From: Sphingomonadales bacterium
GTDB lineage: Bacteria > Pseudomonadota > Alphaproteobacteria > Sphingomonadales > Sphingomonadaceae
Length of the DNA: 64,000 bases
Assembly (NCBI GenBank): GCA_016714795.1
Contig: JADKCA010000002.1
Coordinates: 248,001 to 312,000, forward strand
Direction of reading: 5' to 3'
Within the stretch, counting starts at the first letter, position 1; each line of letters starts with the position of its first letter. Below are positions 31,341 to 39,871 of this stretch, one piece after another. The notes under the pieces are model-generated. The model saw only the letters and a program-made list of their open reading frames with translations, ran no database searches and was not told the origin of the DNA. Position numbers and translations under genes: made by a program.

Positions 31341-32473
31341 TTGGTCTTCAACCTCATCCGCCAGTTTGCCCATTGACTGTAATGATCCTTGGGCAGGTTT
31401 GTGAAGGGGGCCGCTGCCTGAGCGGCCTTGATGGCGCACGCCTTGAGCGGCCCGGCCTGCGTCCTGTTATTGTCGTTGATCCCGGTTTGCGCGCCCACAT
31501 CGACGCCCGCCAGCGACCCATCCTTGTTGATGCGCAGCGTGATGGGCGTGATGATGAGGTTCGTGTCAAAGCCCGATGGCGCACATCGCTGGAAGCGCGG
31601 CGCGACCGCATTGGCCAGACTGATCGTGATCGACTTGGTTGCCTCGCCTGCGCTCATCCCGGCCTTGTCTGGCGTGCTCCCGGCGGAACTGTCCTTCCCG
31701 TCCAGCTTGATGTCTTTCAAACCGGTGCCGCCCTTGCCCTGCTGCTTTGCCTTTTCGGCAGCAGCTTTGGCGGCTGCAGCCTTTGCTGCCGCTGCTCTGG
31801 CTGCGGCATCCTTCGCAGCCTTGTCTTTTGCAGCCTGCGCCGTCCGCGCGGCGGCATCTTTCGCCGCCTTGTCCCGGGCGGCTTGAGCGGCGCGCGCAGC
31901 GGCGTCCTTCGCGGCTTTGTCGCGCGCTGCCTTTTCCTGAGCCGCCTTGGCCTGTGCCGCTTTCATGGCAGCATCGCGGGCTTCGGCGGCCTTCTTGGCG
32001 GCGTCCGCCTTTTGCTTGGCAATTCTGGCCTCAGCCTGCGCCTTCAACAGCGCAGCCTTGGCGGCGGCGGCATCCCGCGATTGTTTCGCAGCCCGTTCGG
32101 CAGCGGCGACTTTCGCTGCGGCTTCCTGCGCGGCCTTGGCTTCGTCTGCTGCTTTCTGCCGCGCTTCCGCCGCCTGTGCATCGGCGCGTTTGCGCGCAGC
32201 CTCTGCCGCCAGTTCGGCAGGTGTGGGGCCCGTGGGCATCGGCACGGCATCGGGCACCGGGGCGGGTTGATTGTCCGGCACCGCCCCGGCGAGCGGCGCG
32301 GGGGATGGCAGGCCGCTGCCCAGATCCGCCTCATCCACCAGTTCCACGCCCATTGGTTCCTGCACAATGTCGGGCATAGGCGTATCGATCAGAAATTTGA
32401 GCGACAGCATGGCCAGCAGCGCTACATGGCCCATGAGCGCAAGGCTCAAACCTGTCCGCTCGCCGCGGGTCAT
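31337..32473 (-). CDS. tolA: TolA-like envelope protein
   Basis: Inner-membrane spanning bridge from TolQR to TolB/Pal. About 378 residues from ATG 32473. One N-terminal helix (LSLALMGHVALLAMLSLKFLI), a long Ala/Lys/Asp-rich helical domain (about 90-260) built of irregular repeats, and a C-terminal globular domain with APRFQRCAPSGFD and INKDGSLAG. Starts four bases after tolR. Confidence 0.9.
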   Translation of the reverse strand: MTRGERTGLSLALMGHVALLAMLSLKFLIDTPMPDIVQEPMGVELVDEADLGSGLPSPAPLAGAVPDNQPAPVPDAVPMPTGPTPAELAAEAARKRADAQAAEARQKAADEAKAAQEAAAKVAAAERAAKQSRDAAAAKAALLKAQAEARIAKQKADAAKKAAEARDAAMKAAQAKAAQEKAARDKAAKDAAARAAQAARDKAAKDAAARTAQAAKDKAAKDAAARAAAAKAAAAKAAAEKAKQQGKGGTGLKDIKLDGKDSSAGSTPDKAGMSAGEATKSITISLANAVAPRFQRCAPSGFDTNLIITPITLRINKDGSLAGVDVGAQTGINDNNRTQAGPLKACAIKAAQAAAPFTNLPKDHYSQWANWRMRLKTK

Positions 32474-32477
32474 GGCG

Positions 32478-32918
32478 TTATTGCGCCTCGCCGCCCTGGG
32501 TGGTGACAAGCGCCACCTTGTTGAGTCCCGCGCGGTTCAACTCGCCCATCACCTTCATCACCGCCCCGTAAGCCAGCGCTGTATCGGCGCGCAGATAGAT
32601 TTGCGGCTGGTCACCTTCACCGGCCTTGGCGGCAATTTCGTCCAGTCGGGCGGGTAGCGCATCAAGCGGCACCAGTTCATCGCCGATATAGGGCAGGCCT
32701 GCGGCATCGAGCGAGATCTGGATCGGTTCCTTGGTCTGTTCAAGGCCTTTGGCGCGGCTGTCCGGCAGATTCACCGGCACGCCTGCCACCAGCAGCGGCG
32801 CTGTGACCATGAAGATGATCAGCAACACCAGCATCACGTCCACCATAGGCGTGACGTTGATCTCCGCCATGGGCGCGCGCCGGTTGCGCGAGCGGGAGGA
32901 GGGGAGGTTCATGGCCAT
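32478..32918 (-). CDS. tolR: ExbD/TolR biopolymer transport protein
   Basis: Partner of TolQ in using proton motive force. 146 residues: one membrane helix (MLVLLIIFMVTAPLLVAGV) preceded by AEINVTPMVDV containing the conserved membrane Asp, then a periplasmic domain with QIYLRADTALAYG. It starts three bases after the tolQ stop. Confidence 0.95.
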   Translation of the reverse strand: MAMNLPSSRSRNRRAPMAEINVTPMVDVMLVLLIIFMVTAPLLVAGVPVNLPDSRAKGLEQTKEPIQISLDAAGLPYIGDELVPLDALPARLDEIAAKAGEGDQPQIYLRADTALAYGAVMKVMGELNRAGLNKVALVTTQGGEAQ

Positions 32919-32921
32919 CGC

Positions 32922-33629
32922 TTAACGCTCCGACTCCAACTCTCTGCTGAACGTCGCGTGCAGCCCGTCGGCAAAGCGGTTGAGCCGCGCCTCCAGCCGG
33001 TTCAGGCCATGGCCGAAGCGGTTATAGGCGATGACGGCGGGAATGGCCGCAAACAGCCCCAGCGCGGTTGCAAACAGCGCCTCTGCAATGCCCGGGGCCA
33101 CGACCGCAAGCGAGGTGTTCTGCTCAGCCGAAATGGCGGTGAAGGCGCGCATGATGCCCCAGACGGTGCCGAACAGCCCCACGAACGGTGCGACACTGCC
33201 TACAGTCGCGAGAATGTTCAGCCTGTCCCCCAGCCGGTCAATTTCGGTGGCAACGGCTGCGCCCATCGTGGTCGCCAGCCGCTCGCGCGTGCCATCCCGA
33301 TCCACCGGTTCGCGCGCGGTGGAGCGCCGCCATTCATACATGCCGGCGGAAAAGACACGGGCAGCAGGCAGGTCTGCGTCCTTATTCTCCTTGTAAAAGC
33401 CGTCTGCATCCTCGGCTTTCCAGAATTCGCGCTCGAACCGGTCTGATTCCTTCATGGCGCTGCGCGTGCGCTGCCACTGGCTGTAGATGATCGTCCAGGT
33501 CCAGATGCTGGCCGCCAGAAGACCGATCATCACGGCCTTCACGACAATATCCGCCTGAAGGAACAGAGCGAGCGGCGACATGCTGACGCCTTCGGTCGGC
33601 AGTTGAAACCAGGACAGGAACTGATCCAC
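32922..33629 (-). CDS. tolQ: Tol-Pal system protein TolQ
   Basis: MotA/TolQ/ExbB proton-channel protein. 235 residues from GTG 33629, which sits just after the ybgC stop with GGGGAA upstream; ATG 33581 is possible. Membrane segment near residues 20-45 (VVKAVMIGLLAASIWTWTIIY), and the conserved channel region LATVGSVAPFVGLFGTVWGIM, then ALFATALGLFAAIPAVIAYN. Confidence 0.95.
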   Translation of the reverse strand: MDQFLSWFQLPTEGVSMSPLALFLQADIVVKAVMIGLLAASIWTWTIIYSQWQRTRSAMKESDRFEREFWKAEDADGFYKENKDADLPAARVFSAGMYEWRRSTAREPVDRDGTRERLATTMGAAVATEIDRLGDRLNILATVGSVAPFVGLFGTVWGIMRAFTAISAEQNTSLAVVAPGIAEALFATALGLFAAIPAVIAYNRFGHGLNRLEARLNRFADGLHATFSRELESER

Positions 33630-33631
33630 GC

Positions 33632-34081
33632 TTATTCCCCAATCAAATGTTCGAATGCGGCAATCCATGCCGCTGGTTGTCGCTTTGGCCTGCCTGACGG
33701 CGCAAGGAAAGCAGCAATGACATCTGCCTCTGCCAGCAGTTGCGCATCGCGCATGACTCGCTGATGAATCAGCACGCTCGCTGCCCGCACCTGGCGCACC
33801 GTGCTGACGATGGTCAGCGCATCATCATAACGTGCGGGCGTGCGGTATCTGATCGTCAGTTCCGCAACAGCATAGACGCCTTCACCCGCATCATAGACCG
33901 TTTTCTGGTCTATCCCCGCCACGCGCAACATGTCGCTGCGCGCGCGCTCGAACCAGCGCAGATAATTGGCATGATAGACCAGCCCCGAAAAATCCGTGTC
34001 TTCAAAATAGACACGCAGCGGCAGGACATGCGCCTTGCCTTCAAAGCGGCCTGCGGTGGGAAGGTCGGAATGTGCCGTCAT
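33632..34081 (-). CDS. ybgC: Acyl-CoA thioesterase YbgC (Tol-Pal associated)
   Basis: Hot-dog fold thioesterase that accompanies tol-pal. About 149 residues from ATG 34081. The signature EDTDFSGLVYHANYLRWFERAR contains the catalytic Asp, then TIRYRTPARYDD. First gene of the minus-strand tol-pal operon. Confidence 0.93.
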   Translation of the reverse strand: MTAHSDLPTAGRFEGKAHVLPLRVYFEDTDFSGLVYHANYLRWFERARSDMLRVAGIDQKTVYDAGEGVYAVAELTIRYRTPARYDDALTIVSTVRQVRAASVLIHQRVMRDAQLLAEADVIAAFLAPSGRPKRQPAAWIAAFEHLIGE

Positions 34082-34151
34082 GGCGTCAGACCATAGCGGC
34101 GGCGGATTCACAAGGGAATCCCCGGCGGGCGCAGAGATGGATCATATGGGC

Positions 34152-34198
34152 TTGACGCCGTGTAACCCACAGGTTACAAATGTAACCCTAAGGTGACA
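34152..34198 (+). promoter_or_regulatory. Promoter with tandem palindromic operator for the membrane protein-XRE pair
   Basis: Two copies of TGTAACC-N4-GGTxACA: 34161-34178 (loop CACA, perfect arms) and 34181-34198 (loop CTAA, one mismatch), centres 20 bases apart, two helical turns. A TTGACG at 34152-34157 and TACAAA at 34175-34180, 17 bases between, fit a sigma-70 promoter that the operators overlap. It suggests cooperative autorepression by the XRE protein encoded downstream. Confidence 0.7.
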
Positions 34199-34214
34199 TG
34201 GAGGAGATTGCATC

Positions 34215-34655
34215 ATGGCTGAAACCGATTTTGCCCGTGCCGAAAAGCTGACAACCCGTCGCGCCCGCATGGCAACCGTGTTGGGGATTGTGTTCGTGGC
34301 GACGCAGACCGCCAGCCTGGAAACCGACGCCGCCCTGTCGCGCCCGGAACTGATTGGCGCTGCCGCCTGGGTTGTGTGGACGATGGCCTTCATCATGCTG
34401 CTCGCCACCGGGGGCGGGCTGATCCGTTCTGCACAGGTGCGGGCCTTGATGAACGATGAGACCACGCGCGCCAACCGGTTGCATGCGATTGCTGCGGGCT
34501 TCTGGATCGCGCTGGCCACCGCGCTGGTGGCCTATATCGCCACATTTTACGAGCCTATCGACGCCAGACAGGCTGCCCGCGTGATCATCACGACTGCGCT
34601 GGGCGGAGCGATGATCCGCTTTGGCGCACTGGAGCGAAAGTCTCTGGCCGGATGA
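34215..34655 (+). CDS. Small multi-pass membrane protein of unknown function
   Basis: 146 residues with four predicted helices (ATVLGIVFVATQTA, LIGAAAWVVWTMAFIMLLAT, AIAAGFWIALATALVAYIATF, and AARVIITTALGGAMIRFG). No catalytic motif. Its stop overlaps the start of a 68-residue XRE regulator (ATGA). Membrane protein plus tiny XRE pairs are common in bacteria, and in most the signal is unknown. Ribosome site GGAGGA precedes the ATG. Confidence 0.8.
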   Translation: MAETDFARAEKLTTRRARMATVLGIVFVATQTASLETDAALSRPELIGAAAWVVWTMAFIMLLATGGGLIRSAQVRALMNDETTRANRLHAIAAGFWIALATALVAYIATFYEPIDARQAARVIITTALGGAMIRFGALERKSLAG

Positions 34656-34858
34656 GCGCGGAACTGAGCAACGCGCTGCGCGCCGCGCGTGAGGCCAAGG
34701 GCTGGACGCAAGCCGAGTTGGCCGAGCGCGTGGCGGTGAGCCGCAAGACAATCAACACGGTGGAAAATGGCGTGTTCGTGCCCTCCACCGTGCTGGCGCT
34801 CAAGCTGGCGCGCGAACTGGAGGCTCCGGTCGAGCGGCTATTTGCCCTCGTCGAATAG
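34652..34858 (+). CDS. Compact XRE-family transcriptional regulator
   Basis: 68 residues, essentially one helix-turn-helix: ALRAAREAKGWTQAELAERV, SRKTINTVENGVFVPST, then LALKLARELEAPVERLF. Looks like the YozG/Cro-like minimal repressors. Coupled to the upstream membrane protein and likely to bind the tandem GTAACC palindromes. Its last 21 bases overlap the convergent ruvB 3' end. Confidence 0.9.
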   Translation: MSAELSNALRAAREAKGWTQAELAERVAVSRKTINTVENGVFVPSTVLALKLARELEAPVERLFALVE

Positions 34859-35866
34859 GCCCGATTGGCTGCCTTCGGGCGGGTTGAGGCCCAGATGCTT
34901 CCACCCCGGCGGGTTGAGCTGCCGCCCCCGTGCGGTGCGTGCGATCAGGCCGAGCTGGAGCAGATAGGGCTCCACCACATCCTCGATTGTATCGCGCGGT
35001 TCGGAAAGCCCGGCGGCCAATGCCTCAACGCCCACCGGGCCGCCGCGATAAATATCCGCGATCATGGTGAGGTAGCGCCGGTCCATCGCGTCGAGGCCCA
35101 GCCTGTCTACCTCCAGCCGGGTGAGCGAGGCATCAGCAATCTTGGCCGTCACCACCGGCTCGCCCGCGACATTGGCGAAATCGCGCACGCGGCGGAGCAG
35201 GCGGCCTGCGATGCGGGGCGTGCCGCGCGAACGCTTGGCAATTTCATGCGCACCATCGGGGGCAATCGCCAGATCGAGCAGCCCCGCCGCGCGCGTGATG
35301 ACCTGCTCCAGCTCGCCATGCGTGTAAAATTGCAAGCGGACGGGAATGCCGAACCGGTCGCGTAGCGGCGTGGTGAGCAGCCCCTGCCGCGTGGTCGCGC
35401 CGACCAGCGTGAACTTGGGCAGATCAATCCGCACCGAGCGCGCCGACGGCCCTTCGCCAATCATGATGTCGAGCGCGCGATCCTCCATCGCCGGATAGAG
35501 GATTTCCTCCACCGCAGGCGCGAGCCGGTGAATCTCGTCGATGAACAGTACATCACCATCTTCGAGGTTGGTGAGGAGTGCCGCCAGATCGCCCGATTTG
35601 GCGATGACCGGGCCGGACGTGGCGCGGAAGCCCACGCCCATTTCCTTCGCCACGATCTGCGCGAGCGTGGTCTTGCCCAGACCCGGCGGTCCGAAAAACA
35701 GCGTATGATCGAGAGCATCGCCGCGCTGCTTGGCGGCTTCGATGAACACGCGCAGATTCTCGCGCGCGGCCTTCTGCCCGACGAATTCATCGAGGCTCTT
35801 GGGACGCAGAGCCGCGTCCACATCTTCCGGGCGACGCTGGGGGGTGAGGAGGGGGGAGGTGGTCAC
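34838..35866 (-). CDS. ruvB: Holliday junction helicase RuvB
   Basis: AAA+ motor of branch migration. 342 residues. Walker A FFGPPGLGKTTLA, Walker B VLFIDEIHRL, sensor GATTRQGLLTTPLRDRFG, and a C-terminal winged helix with PYLLQLGLIARTARGR. It overlaps ruvA upstream by four bases. Confidence 0.97.
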   Translation of the reverse strand: MTTSPLLTPQRRPEDVDAALRPKSLDEFVGQKAARENLRVFIEAAKQRGDALDHTLFFGPPGLGKTTLAQIVAKEMGVGFRATSGPVIAKSGDLAALLTNLEDGDVLFIDEIHRLAPAVEEILYPAMEDRALDIMIGEGPSARSVRIDLPKFTLVGATTRQGLLTTPLRDRFGIPVRLQFYTHGELEQVITRAAGLLDLAIAPDGAHEIAKRSRGTPRIAGRLLRRVRDFANVAGEPVVTAKIADASLTRLEVDRLGLDAMDRRYLTMIADIYRGGPVGVEALAAGLSEPRDTIEDVVEPYLLQLGLIARTARGRQLNPPGWKHLGLNPPEGSQSGLFDEGK

Positions 35867-36462
35867 CGCGCCGCCCTCTTCAACGCCAGCCGCACCAGCG
35901 CATCCAGCGTGGCACCCGGCCCCAGCTCCGCATCTGCCGCCGCCACCGCCGCTTGCGCCTCATTCGGCTTGAAGCCTAGCCCGGTCAGCGCGGAGAGGGC
36001 ATCGGCGGCCAAGCTCCCCGCCGCCACCGGCGCGCCGCCGACCGACAGGCCCGGCGCAACGCCGCCCACCTTGTCCTTCAATTCGCGCACGATGCGTTCG
36101 GCGAGCTTTGGCCCCACCCCGTTGGCGCGTGCGACCATCGCCTTGTCCTGCCCGGCAATCGCGCGGTGGAGTTCGTCGCTGTCCAGCACGGAGAGGATGG
36201 CGAGCGCGACCTTGCCGCCCACGCCCTGCACGCCCGTCAAAAGCCGGAACCAGTCCCGCTCCCCCGCACTGCCGAACGCGAACAGCGTCATCGCATCCTC
36301 GCGCACCTGCATTTCGGTGAAGACCCGCACATCGCCGCCTACGGGGCCAAGCGCGCTGAGCGTCCGCGCGCTCGCCTGCACCAGATAGCCGACGCCACCC
36401 ACATCAATCACGGCATGGTCTGCGGCGCTTTCGGCCAAGGTTCCGGTGAGGCGGGCGATCAT
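35863..36462 (-). CDS. ruvA: Holliday junction protein RuvA
   Basis: Tetrameric junction-binding partner of RuvB. 199 residues. OB-fold with VIDVGGVGYLVQAS, helix-hairpin-helix region LTGVQGVGGKVALAIL and NGVGPKLAERIVRELKDK, and a C-terminal RuvB-binding domain with LGFKPNEAQAAV. ruvC is not adjacent in this window. Confidence 0.96.
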   Translation of the reverse strand: MIARLTGTLAESAADHAVIDVGGVGYLVQASARTLSALGPVGGDVRVFTEMQVREDAMTLFAFGSAGERDWFRLLTGVQGVGGKVALAILSVLDSDELHRAIAGQDKAMVARANGVGPKLAERIVRELKDKVGGVAPGLSVGGAPVAAGSLAADALSALTGLGFKPNEAQAAVAAADAELGPGATLDALVRLALKRAAR

Positions 36463-36511
36463 GGATGTTCCTTACCCGTTCTCATGGGGGCGTGTCGAGG
36501 GGGAGTTTGGC

Positions 36512-38596
36512 TTAGCCCGCCGCCTTCACAATTTCTGCCCAGGCCGCTTCGTCGATCACCGCGATGCCCAGCTCTGCGGCCTTCTTCAGCTTGGAGCTCG
36601 CGCCCGGACCCGCCACCACCAGATCGGTTTTGGCAGAAACAGAGCCTGCCGCCTTGGCACCCAGGGCTTCCGCTTGCGCCTTGGCTTCATCACGGCTCAT
36701 GGTTTCGAGGCTGCCCGTGAAGACGATGGTCTTGCCGGAGACGGAGGAGGCGCGGGTTTCCACGATATAATCGGGCGGTGAAACTTCAGAGAGGAGATCG
36801 TCCCACACAGCCACATTGTGCGGTTCGTGGAAGAAGTCTGCCAGTGCTTCCACCACGGCGGGGCCGATGCCGTCTATGGCAATCAGTTCGTCTGCGCCGG
36901 TTTCAGAGGTGGCCACGTCGCAAAGCCTTGGCATCGTCACAAAGCCCTTGAGCAGATCCCGCGCGGTCACGGCCCCGACATGGCGGATGCCGAGTGCAAA
37001 CAGCAGGCGTGCCGCATCGGGCGTGCGCTTGCCCTCAATCGCCGCCAACAGATTATCCACAGACTTTTCCTGCCATCCATCCCGCGCCAGAATCTCTGCA
37101 CGGCGGGCCTTGAGGCGGAAGATGTCAGCGGGCGAGTGCAGCCAGCCAAGATCGAAGAACTCCTGAATCGTCTTCTCGCCCAGCCCTTCGATATCCAGCG
37201 CCGCGCGGCTCACAAAATGCTTCAGCCGCTCGACGCGCTGCGCGGGGCAGACGAGGCCGCCGGTGCAGCGCACATCCACTTCGCCTTCTTCCGCCTGCGC
37301 TTCGCTGCCGCATTCGGGGCAATGATCGGGGAAGGCAAAGGGCGCGCGCGCTTCATCGCGCGAGAGGTTTTCCACGATCTGCGGGATGACATCGCCGGCG
37401 CGCTGCACCACCACCCGGTCCCCCACGCTCACGCCCAGCCGCGCGATTTCATCGCGATTGTGGAGCGTCACATTGGAGACGACGACACCGCCGACGGTGA
37501 CAGGTTTCAGCCGCCCGACCGGCGTCAGCTTACCAGTGCGACCCACTTGAATGTCGATGGCTTCCAGCGTGGTTTCGGCGCGTTCGGCGGGGAATTTATG
37601 CGCAATCGCCCAGCGCGGCGCCTTGGCGACAAAGCCCAGACGGGCCTGCCAGTCGAGCCGGTCCACCTTGTACACCACGCCATCAATATCGAACGGCAAA
37701 TCGGCACGCAGCGCCTCTATCATGCGATAATGGGCCAGCGTCTCTTCCACAGACGCGGTGCGGATAAAGCGCGGATCAACCGGCAGGCCCCAGCTTTCGA
37801 TGGCCTTGATCACGTCAAACTGGGTCTCGCCCGGCAGCGCGGACACTTCACCCCAGCCATGCGCCAGAAAGCGCAAGGGCCGTGCGGCGGTGATGCTGGC
37901 ATCCTTCTGGCGCAGCGATCCGGCGGCAGCATTGCGCGGATTGGCAAAGAGTTTTTCGCCCTTCGCTTCTTGTGCGGCGTTGAGCGCTTCGAAATCGGCC
38001 TTGGCCATGTAGATCTCGCCGCGGATTTCGAAAACGGCAGGAATTTCTCCCCTCCCGCCTGCGGACATGCCCACCCCTAGCCCCTCCCGCAGGCGGGAGG
38101 GGGACAATGTGACTGGAATATCCCCCACCGTTCGCACATTGGCCGTCACATCCTCGCCCACCTGCCCGTCACCGCGCGTGGCGGCCTGCACCAGCACGCC
38201 GTTTTCATAGCGGAGAGAGCAGGAGAGGCCGTCAATCTTGGGCTCCGCCGTCAGGACCACCGGTTCATCTTCGGGCAGGTTGAGAAATCGCCTTACCCGC
38301 GCGACGAAATCGGCCACATCCTCGTCCGCAAAGGCATTGTCGAGGCTGAGCATCGGCTTGGCATGGGTGACTTTGGAAAGATGCCCGGCGGGCGCCGCGC
38401 CCACTGCCTTGTTGGGGCTGTTATCCCGCACCAGATGTGGAAAAGCCGCCTCCAGCGCATTATTCTCCCGCACCAGCGCATCATAATCGCCGTCCGAAAT
38501 TTCGGGCGTGTCGAGCGTGTGATACAGCCGGTTATGCTTGGCGATCTCCTTCGCGAGACGCATCAGGCGGTTGGCGGCTTCGGCTTCGGTGGTCAC
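36512..38596 (-). CDS. ligA: NAD-dependent DNA ligase LigA with repeat-derived insertion
   Basis: Seals nicks with NAD; essential. 694 residues. Adenylation Lys120 in AEPKIDGLSC, OB fold, zinc finger (CPECGSE and CTGGLVCPAQR), helix-hairpin-helix region and C-terminal BRCT (GKTIVFTGSLETMSRDEAK). Residues about 163-184 (LSPSRLREGL, GVGMSAGGRG) are encoded by a 54-base palindromic element and are foreign to the family, which here runs directly from DIP to the PAVFEIRGE region. The insertion is in frame and lies in the adenylation domain. ATGA overlap with the upstream lipoprotein gene. Confidence 0.95.
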   Translation of the reverse strand: MTTEAEAANRLMRLAKEIAKHNRLYHTLDTPEISDGDYDALVRENNALEAAFPHLVRDNSPNKAVGAAPAGHLSKVTHAKPMLSLDNAFADEDVADFVARVRRFLNLPEDEPVVLTAEPKIDGLSCSLRYENGVLVQAATRGDGQVGEDVTANVRTVGDIPVTLSPSRLREGLGVGMSAGGRGEIPAVFEIRGEIYMAKADFEALNAAQEAKGEKLFANPRNAAAGSLRQKDASITAARPLRFLAHGWGEVSALPGETQFDVIKAIESWGLPVDPRFIRTASVEETLAHYRMIEALRADLPFDIDGVVYKVDRLDWQARLGFVAKAPRWAIAHKFPAERAETTLEAIDIQVGRTGKLTPVGRLKPVTVGGVVVSNVTLHNRDEIARLGVSVGDRVVVQRAGDVIPQIVENLSRDEARAPFAFPDHCPECGSEAQAEEGEVDVRCTGGLVCPAQRVERLKHFVSRAALDIEGLGEKTIQEFFDLGWLHSPADIFRLKARRAEILARDGWQEKSVDNLLAAIEGKRTPDAARLLFALGIRHVGAVTARDLLKGFVTMPRLCDVATSETGADELIAIDGIGPAVVEALADFFHEPHNVAVWDDLLSEVSPPDYIVETRASSVSGKTIVFTGSLETMSRDEAKAQAEALGAKAAGSVSAKTDLVVAGPGASSKLKKAAELGIAVIDEAAWAEIVKAAG
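38049..38102. repeat. GC-rich palindromic element inside ligA
   Basis: Perfect 16-base inverted ends, CCCCTCCCGCCTGCGG (38049-38064) and CCGCAGGCGGGAGGGG (38087-38102), total 54 bases or 18 codons. On the ligA sense strand it contains GGGAGGGGCTAGGGGTGGG followed by CATGTCCGC, nearly the same as the trmD element at 3336-3364. It is translated in a different frame from the trmD copy. Confidence 0.85.
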
Positions 38597-39156
38597 GGCT
38601 GTTTGAGGGCTTTCTGAAAATCGGGGTCGGCAAACACCTGCCGCACCAGCAGCGGGTAGAGCGTGTTATATTGCCGGAACGCCTCCGGAATGGCCAGTGC
38701 GCCAATAAACTCCGACTTCCAAAGCGTGTCGATGCGATAGGGCCGGGTGAACACCGGCACGCCATTGCGCTGCACGCTGATCTCGGCCGCCAATGCTGCA
38801 CCGCCTTTGGACAGATTCTCGCTCGCACGGCTCTCGGTGAGGCGGCCTGTGACGACGATCCCCGCCGCCGGGTCCAGCTTTCCCGCCGCCTTCAACTCGC
38901 TCTCAAAGCTGAGCTTCAGAAACTCCGCAAAGTTGCTGCCCTTGGGCGGCTTCATGGTGGAGCCCCTTATGACCACCGTGCGCGCAAGCGGGCGCTTGCC
39001 GCCCGCGTCGGTAAATGGTCCCAATGCGACCGGGGGTATGTCTGCCGCGCGCATCAGCTTCAAAGTCTCGATCGAAGGCGGCGTTTCATCCACGCGCGTG
39101 TGCATGCAGGCAGGCAGCAGCCCAAGCAGCATGAACGCAAGGAGCAGACGCTTCAC
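38593..39156 (-). CDS. Putative lipoprotein of unknown function
   Basis: 187 residues. N-terminal MKRLLLAFMLLGLLPACMH with a lipobox-like LPAC at 14-17. The remainder resembles no family I can name firmly; TVVIRGSTMKPPKGSNFAEF and FESELKAAGKLD then VVTGRLTES give the impression of a small periplasmic alpha/beta lipoprotein of the YajG-like type, but that is only an impression. Sits six bases after the 39.2-39.8 kb gene and overlaps the ligA start (ATGA), so an envelope protein is translationally linked to DNA ligase. Confidence 0.75.
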   Translation of the reverse strand: MKRLLLAFMLLGLLPACMHTRVDETPPSIETLKLMRAADIPPVALGPFTDAGGKRPLARTVVIRGSTMKPPKGSNFAEFLKLSFESELKAAGKLDPAAGIVVTGRLTESRASENLSKGGAALAAEISVQRNGVPVFTRPYRIDTLWKSEFIGALAIPEAFRQYNTLYPLLVRQVFADPDFQKALKQP

Positions 39157-39162
39157 CGCTGC

Positions 39163-39801
39163 TTACTTGGGGAATGCGGGATCGGAAACGATGGTGTTTG
39201 TGCCGCGCGCAATCGCCTGATTCACCACGCCCTGCACCGCCGCTGTGACATTCTTCACTTCGGTACCGGGAATCTCGACCTCCTTCTTCCCGAACTTCAT
39301 GTGCAGCGCATGGTGCACTTCGGTCTTGATCGGCGCCGCGCCGTTGGCGGCGAGATATTCGAAATTCACGAAATAATGATCGGTCGCGACCACGCCGCCG
39401 AACAGGCCAAAGCCGAGCCCGGCCTTGAAGCCGTCCTTTTTCGCTTGATCCAGATCTTCCTTCTTCACGACATTGTTGAATTTGATGCTGAGCACCGCGC
39501 CGTTGGCCACGGGCGTTTCCACGATTTCGCTGAAATCGCCAGTCGCCTTCAGTGCATCCAGCACCCATTGTTTGGTCTGCTTGGTGGCTTTGGGGTGGGG
39601 GGTGCCATCGCGCTGAAACTCATAGAGAATCTGCACCGGGGCAGGCGTGGCCGGTGTCACCTTCTCTTCCGCCTTCACATCGCCCAACGCATTGTCGATG
39701 TACCATTTGGCGGCCTGTGCAGGGGCTGTCGCCAGCAGCATGGCCGCCAGCGCGGCCAGCACCACGGCGCAGTTCTTACGGAAAAGGGTGACAAAACGCA
39801 T
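39163..39801 (-). CDS. Exported protein of unknown function
   Basis: 212 residues from ATG 39801 with GGAGG upstream. Signal peptide about 1-28 ending AQAA. Mature part begins KWYIDNALGDVKAEEKV and ends SDPAFPK, with a glycine-rich hydrophobic stretch GLGFGLFGGVVATDHY in the middle. No cysteine pair or catalytic motif stands out. It pairs with the lipoprotein gene that follows six bases later; the two are probably cotranscribed and may act together in the envelope. Confidence 0.75.
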   Translation of the reverse strand: MRFVTLFRKNCAVVLAALAAMLLATAPAQAAKWYIDNALGDVKAEEKVTPATPAPVQILYEFQRDGTPHPKATKQTKQWVLDALKATGDFSEIVETPVANGAVLSIKFNNVVKKEDLDQAKKDGFKAGLGFGLFGGVVATDHYFVNFEYLAANGAAPIKTEVHHALHMKFGKKEVEIPGTEVKNVTAAVQGVVNQAIARGTNTIVSDPAFPK

Positions 39802-39871
39802 GACTATCCTCCGACCTGTTGTAGGAGAGATGAATAGCGGGATGGAACAAAAGAACAAGCCAGCCCGGTTC

